From Anaerolineae bacterium (GTDB lineage: Bacteria > Chloroflexota > Anaerolineae > Anaerolineales > Villigracilaceae), in the NCBI GenBank assembly GCA_003484265.1, contig DNDO01000182.1:1-9257 (forward strand): a stretch of DNA of 9,257 bases, in the 5' to 3' direction. A program made the translations under genes and the position numbers. This document shows positions 5,974 to 9,257 of this stretch, one piece after another. The notes below the pieces were generated by a model. It was not told the origin of the DNA. It worked only from the letters and a program-made list of their open reading frames with translations, and ran no database searches. Position 1 is the first letter of the stretch; the number at the start of each line of letters is the position of its first letter.

Positions 5974-6924
5974 ATGAAACGAAAAACACTTTTTCTCTTT
6001 TTGATCTTGACTATTCTCAGCGCTTGTTCCAACGGACAAGTTGCTTCACAGGAAGTCTCTTCTCAACCGATTGAAGCCCCGCTTCTTTCCCAGCCGACAA
6101 TTGACTCTGCTCAACCAACCGTTGACTCACCGATAGCAACTCCTGCCATTCCAACATCCACACCCAAGCCTCCCCTCGCAAAAGATGAATGGATGACGTG
6201 GCCCGCCGTGCCAACCGGCGTCAGCGATTCGATGCACGATGTATACCAACTCGGCTTGGACCTCGGCAATGATCCAACGCACTTCTCGGTCATTGGGGAT
6301 TGTCAGAATGTCTCATCCTATTTCCTCTCAACGTTTGAGAACCCCGACGATTACAGTCTTGGCGAGAAGTACGCCTATCTCCTACCGACGATTGAGTACT
6401 ATCAAGGTTCCTATTCGCGTGAGAGTGTGGCAGTGAAGGGGGGGTTCAATGCTGCGGCAGTGATCTCGCCTTTGCGCGCAGACCCCGAGGTGTGCAATCC
6501 AAATGAATCACCGCTCGATTGCGAACTCCGCATTTGGAGACCGTCAGTTGTCATTGTAAGTATGGAGACGTGGTGGTCGCAGAAACCGGAAGAGGAATAT
6601 GAGAAATACATGCGCCGTGTACTTGACCGTATCATCGAAACAGGCGCAGTACCGATCATTGCCACCAAGGCGGACAATCTCGAGGGCGAACATGCCATCA
6701 ACAATTCAGTTGCGAAACTTGCGTATGAATATGATATTCCCTTATGGAATTATTGGGCGGCGGTTCAACCTTTGCCCGATCACGGTCTCAGCAAAGACGG
6801 TTTTCATTTGACTTTCGGACGCAATTTTTTCGATGACCCGATCCGTATGATGAACGCCTGGCCCTGGCGCAACCTGACCGCCCTGCAAACGCTGGACGTT
6901 GTTCGTAGAAGTTTGATGGATTAA
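5974..6924 (+). CDS. SGNH-hydrolase-like lipoprotein with GDC in place of GDS
   Basis: This 316-residue exported protein starts with a lipoprotein signal: Lys-Arg-Lys, a hydrophobic core, and lipobox LSAC with Cys18. A Pro/Thr/Ser-rich linker (about 19-68) leads to a globular domain. Block I reads FSVIGDCQN (104-112), so Cys110 stands where SGNH enzymes have Ser. VAVKGGFNAAAV (152-163) may supply the Gly of block II, SVVIVSMETWW (191-201) replaces block III, and KDGFHLTFG (274-282) gives a good DxxH with Asp275 and His278. The ATG at 5974 is chosen because the lipoprotein signal begins there. An in-frame ATG at 5926 would add 16 polar residues before the signal and overlap the previous gene. 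The 4-nt gap to the upstream SGNH gene implies one operon. Whether it is a hydrolase, a transferase or a binding protein is open. Confidence 0.72.
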   Translation: MKRKTLFLFLILTILSACSNGQVASQEVSSQPIEAPLLSQPTIDSAQPTVDSPIATPAIPTSTPKPPLAKDEWMTWPAVPTGVSDSMHDVYQLGLDLGNDPTHFSVIGDCQNVSSYFLSTFENPDDYSLGEKYAYLLPTIEYYQGSYSRESVAVKGGFNAAAVISPLRADPEVCNPNESPLDCELRIWRPSVVIVSMETWWSQKPEEEYEKYMRRVLDRIIETGAVPIIATKADNLEGEHAINNSVAKLAYEYDIPLWNYWAAVQPLPDHGLSKDGFHLTFGRNFFDDPIRMMNAWPWRNLTALQTLDVVRRSLMD

Positions 6925-6932
6925 ACGAAAGA

Positions 6933-6963
6933 AAAACGGCGACCCTAAATGAGTCGCCGTTTT
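6933..6963. terminator. Bidirectional intrinsic terminator
   Basis: AAAACGGCGAC (6933-6943) pairs perfectly with GTCGCCGTTTT (6953-6963) around a 9-nt loop. Reading plus, the stem runs into TTTTGATTT. Reading minus, it runs into TTTTTCTTT. It sits 8 nt after the lipoprotein stop and 16 nt before the nhaA stop on the other strand, so it can end both convergent transcripts. Confidence 0.9.
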
Positions 6964-6979
6964 GATTTGTTAAGTACGT

Positions 6980-8311
6980 TTACTTTTTAGATCCTCCAAG
7001 GATGACCGCGCCAACGATACCTGAGATAAGAGATGCGATGAGTATTCCCACCTTTGCCAACGAGAGGAACTGCGACCCGTCAAATGCAAGGCTTGCGATG
7101 AAAAGAGACATCGTGAACCCGATCCCTGCCAGCCATGAGAGACCGTAGAGCCTTTTCCACGTCATGCCTGCGGGCAGGTCAGACCATCCCATCTTTACTG
7201 CGAGAAAACTGGCGCTGAAAATTCCCAACTGTTTGCCGAAAATTAATCCCGCCATCACACCGATGGTTACCGGCTTTCCGATAGATGCGAAGAAATCGCC
7301 GCTTATGATCACCCCCGCGTTCGCCAGCGCAAAGACCGGCATGATAAAGTTGCTGACCACTGGATGAAGGGCATGTTCTAGTCTCTGTAGCGGTGTCTGC
7401 GCATGTTCGGCGGTGATCTCGATAGCCTGTATTGCCGCCCGCTGACTTTTGTTGGTCAGCACGCTTTCCCCTGACCTACCATGTGATTGGAACTCTTCAA
7501 GGAAAAAACCTGTATTGTTTATGAATTCCTCTGTGTTGATGCGTGTACGAACAGGGATCGTCATGGCGAGCAGGACGCCGGCAATAGTGGCATGTATGCC
7601 GGATTGTAGAAATGCGACCCATAATCCAAACCCTAGGATGGCATATACAAGAGGCTTGCGAACGCCCAGTCTGTTCGTTACGATCAATGCGATCAGGAAC
7701 ACGGCGGCGACGAACAGGCTGGGCCAGAGTATTTCAAATGTGTAGAACAACGCGATAACAAGGACAGCCCCTAGGTCGTCCACGATGGCGACCGCGGTGA
7801 GAAATATTTTTAGGGATAAAGGCACTCGTTTCCCCAGCAGGGATAGGACGCCAAGCGCAAAGGCGATGTCTGTTGCCATGGGAATGCCCCAACCGGCTTG
7901 CGCATCTCCGCTGGGGTTGAACAAAAGGTAAAAGGCGGCAGGGACGACCATACCGCCCACTGCGGCAACAATGGGGAGTACCGCTTTGCGAGGGGAGGCC
8001 AGTTCACCGACCAGTATCTCGCGCTTGATTTCCAGCCCAACGACGAAGAAGAATACAGCCATTAGACCATCGTTGATCCAGTGGAGCAGGTCTTTGGACA
8101 AGCCAAAGCCTCCGAAGTTAAAACTAATATTCATGTGCCAAAATGTCATATAGGAATCTGCCCAGGGGGAATTTGCCCAGCCCAGGGCAAGGAGGGTGGC
8201 GATGAACAATAAGATACCGCTGGATGCCTCCTGGTGAAAGAATTCCTGAAAGGGAGAGAGGATGCGGTCAATCGGGCGGTTATCCGCTTTAATGTTAGCT
8301 TTATTTGCCAT
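6980..8311 (-). CDS. nhaA: Na+/H+ antiporter NhaA
   Basis: This 443-residue, multi-span membrane protein exchanges cytoplasmic Na+ (or Li+) for external H+ and serves pH and salt homeostasis. Family landmarks are clear: VGLEIKREILVGEL (91-104), the MATDIAFALG unwound helix with Thr147-Asp148, the ion-binding pair Asp178-Asp179 in AIVDDLGA, His240 in SGIHATIAG at the position of the E. coli pH-response His225, and Lys360 in GKQLG matching E. coli Lys300. It is longer than the 388-residue E. coli protein, mainly through a hydrophilic insert at about 258-305, which is common in NhaA of other phyla. The ATG at 8311 has AAAGGA about 6 nt upstream on the minus strand and a promoter just beyond. It converges on the lipoprotein gene across a shared terminator. 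Confidence 0.97.
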   Translation of the reverse strand: MANKANIKADNRPIDRILSPFQEFFHQEASSGILLFIATLLALGWANSPWADSYMTFWHMNISFNFGGFGLSKDLLHWINDGLMAVFFFVVGLEIKREILVGELASPRKAVLPIVAAVGGMVVPAAFYLLFNPSGDAQAGWGIPMATDIAFALGVLSLLGKRVPLSLKIFLTAVAIVDDLGAVLVIALFYTFEILWPSLFVAAVFLIALIVTNRLGVRKPLVYAILGFGLWVAFLQSGIHATIAGVLLAMTIPVRTRINTEEFINNTGFFLEEFQSHGRSGESVLTNKSQRAAIQAIEITAEHAQTPLQRLEHALHPVVSNFIMPVFALANAGVIISGDFFASIGKPVTIGVMAGLIFGKQLGIFSASFLAVKMGWSDLPAGMTWKRLYGLSWLAGIGFTMSLFIASLAFDGSQFLSLAKVGILIASLISGIVGAVILGGSKK

Positions 8312-8333
8312 GAGAATTCCTTTCGAGTGTGTA

Positions 8334-8361
8334 AATATACATTATTTTTTCCCACTTACAA
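8334..8361 (-). promoter_or_regulatory. Predicted nhaA promoter
   Basis: On the minus strand TTGTAA (8361-8356) is followed after 16 bp by TATATT (8339-8334), matching 4/6 and 5/6 of the sigma-70 consensus. Transcription would start near 8327, leaving a short leader that carries the AAAGGA ribosome binding site of nhaA. Other AT-rich blocks lie further upstream, so this is a best candidate only. Confidence 0.55.
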
Positions 8362-8410
8362 CCCCAAGTTTATAATATGTTAATGCCATTATAGATGGGT
8401 GGGTTGCCTC

Positions 8411-8439
8411 TTGACAAATTAGAACAACTGTTCTATATT
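8411..8439 (+). promoter_or_regulatory. Near-consensus sigma-70 promoter for the four-helix membrane protein
   Basis: TTGACA (8411-8416, perfect -35) is followed by a 17-bp spacer and TATATT (8434-8439, 5/6 of the -10). Transcription should start around 8446, giving a leader of about 60 nt before the ATG at 8508. The spacer holds a perfect palindrome that overlaps the -10, so this strong promoter is probably repressed until a signal arrives. Confidence 0.85.
8420..8435. promoter_or_regulatory. Palindromic operator inside the promoter spacer (LexA-box-like GAAC-N4-GTTC)
   Basis: TAGAACA-AC-TGTTCTA is a perfect 7-bp inverted repeat with a 2-bp centre. It lies in the -35/-10 spacer and touches the first two bases of the -10. 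Its core GAAC-N4-GTTC is the half-site pattern of the Gram-positive (Bacillus-type) LexA SOS box, but the outer bases are A/T instead of C/G. Its position is ideal for a repressor. The identity of the binding protein is inferred. Confidence 0.65.
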
Positions 8440-8466
8440 TGCGCCATCGCAGTATTTTCTGTAAAT

Positions 8467-8496
8467 TGTGGTCTTCCTGAAAAAAGGATAACCACA
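8467..8496 (+). other. 5'-leader hairpin next to the ribosome binding site
   Basis: TGTGGT (8467-8472) pairs with ACCACA (8491-8496). Inside, TCCT (8475-8478) pairs with AGGA (8485-8488) across a small 2x2 internal loop, leaving a GAAAAA loop. The 3' arm ends on the first A of the AGGAGG Shine-Dalgarno (8496-8501). It could tune translation or stabilise the leader. It is too small and generic to name as a riboswitch. Confidence 0.5.
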
Positions 8497-8507
8497 GGAG
8501 GCTCAAA

Positions 8508-9221
8508 ATGAACCGTTCAGCATCCCTCAATATGTCCCCTATGCTCCACAAAGCCGCTCTTAAGCGGGGGTTGATCTTCGGCGGGATCATCCTCAGTGCC
8601 CTTCTGGCGTTCGAGGTGTTCAATTTCTCCAGTACATCCTTTGCGCTCAGCGACGTGCTCGGAGACCTGTCCTTCGGTCCCTTCAAGTGGGCGACCATCC
8701 TCGCGTTCGCGTTCTGCGGCATCGACTTTGCAGGCATTGCCCGCATTTTCACCCCGGAACAGGGACGCCAGGAGCCTGCCGAGGTCTGGTACCTCTTCGG
8801 TGCCTGGTTCCTCGCCGCGGCGTTCAATGCATCATTGACCTGGTGGGGAGTTTCTGTAGCGATCATGAAGCACACTGCCGAGGGTGGCGCTTTGCTGGGA
8901 CCCTCAGCCATGACCAAGGTTGTTCCTGTTCTTGTGGCAGTGATGGTTCTTGCCATCCGCGTTCTACTCATCAATACATTTTCGGTTGCGGGTGATCGCA
9001 TCTTCTCGATGGCAGAGGAGCGCCAGATTTCCTATCAGAACAAGCCGGCATATAACAATAATAACTCTTATCGGAATCCTTCGAAGTCGTTCCCGCGGCC
9101 GGCACCCAAACCGACTCCTGCCGCTTCGATCAACCGCCCGATGTACAACGAGCCGACCTATCACCCCATCGGCATGAGTGCGCAAGGACAGAACAATAAG
9201 AATAATAGTTACAGGAGTTAA
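8508..9221 (+). CDS. Uncharacterised four-helix membrane protein with Asn/Pro-rich tail
   Basis: I do not recognise a named family. The 237-residue protein has four likely membrane helices at about 20-40, 59-80, 94-118 and 137-157. Polar residues lie in or near them: Asp73 in FCGIDFAGIA, Asn107, and a Trp-Trp pair at 112-113. After residue 170 comes a polar, probably disordered tail of about 65 residues with an Asn run (183-186), Pro/Lys repeats (PRPAPKPTP, 196-204) and an Asn-rich end. The ATG at 8508 has a perfect AGGAGG 6 nt upstream. Expression is set by a near-consensus promoter with an overlapping palindrome, and the leader contains a hairpin. The divergent neighbour is nhaA; no downstream gene is visible in the remaining 36 nt. 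A role in the envelope or in a damage or stress response is only a guess from the operator. Confidence 0.8.
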   Translation: MNRSASLNMSPMLHKAALKRGLIFGGIILSALLAFEVFNFSSTSFALSDVLGDLSFGPFKWATILAFAFCGIDFAGIARIFTPEQGRQEPAEVWYLFGAWFLAAAFNASLTWWGVSVAIMKHTAEGGALLGPSAMTKVVPVLVAVMVLAIRVLLINTFSVAGDRIFSMAEERQISYQNKPAYNNNNSYRNPSKSFPRPAPKPTPAASINRPMYNEPTYHPIGMSAQGQNNKNNSYRS

Positions 9222-9257
9222 CCGCTGATTTCCCGTATACAACACAAGAGACGCCGC

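Noticed and set aside
8342..9001. Open minus-strand frame of 219 codons opposite the four-helix protein
   Set aside because: Its product has no membrane or domain pattern. It covers the strong plus-strand promoter and operator, and the plus-strand gene has AGGAGG and coherent helices.
9222..9257. Search for a terminator or new gene at the right edge
   Set aside because: The 36 nt hold no stem followed by T-run and no ribosome binding site with a start codon; too short to judge.

Overview
The window looks like a chromosomal segment from a member of the Chloroflexota, most likely class Anaerolineae. This placement is inferred from protein style: a methyltransferase/glycosyltransferase fusion, lipoprotein and membrane-anchored SGNH-like proteins, and moderate GC. 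No rRNA or other marker gene confirms it. I see no CRISPR array, tRNA, rRNA, IS element or prophage gene.

Layout. At the left edge is the 3' end of a gene of unknown function, possibly a large membrane protein (3-263, +). Its stop codon abuts the stop of a convergent two-gene minus-strand operon (2462-264). That operon encodes a fused SAM-methyltransferase/GT2 glycosyltransferase and a second small methyltransferase that starts at TTG. Divergent from it is a third class I methyltransferase (2536-3315, +), closed by a clear intrinsic terminator. A plus-strand block follows: a PlsY-like acyltransferase (3388-3978), a DegV/FakB-like fatty-acid-binding protein (3978-4814, start overlapping the plsY-like stop), a membrane-anchored SGNH-like protein (4860-5969) and an SGNH-like lipoprotein (5974-6924). 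A bidirectional terminator separates this block from a convergent nhaA Na+/H+ antiporter (8311-6980, -). nhaA and an uncharacterised four-helix membrane protein (8508-9221, +) diverge from a 196-bp regulatory region.

How the genes may work together. The left part looks like surface glycan or glycolipid modification (glycosyl transfer plus methylation). The PlsY-DegV pair fits the known acyl-phosphate route, in which FakB presents a fatty acid, FakA phosphorylates it and PlsY transfers it to glycerol-3-phosphate. However, several residues conserved in PlsY appear to be replaced here, and the DegV protein has lost its LSGT-type loop. The two SGNH-like proteins downstream could act on envelope acyl or acetyl groups. 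One carries Cys where the nucleophilic Ser is expected; the other lacks the Asp of the DxxH block.

Most interesting points: the degenerate PlsY-like protein coupled to a DegV protein; the GDS-to-GDC change in the lipoprotein; and a near-consensus promoter (TTGACA-17-TATATT) at 8411-8439 whose spacer holds a perfect GAAC-N4-GTTC palindrome resembling a LexA SOS box, in front of the unknown membrane protein.
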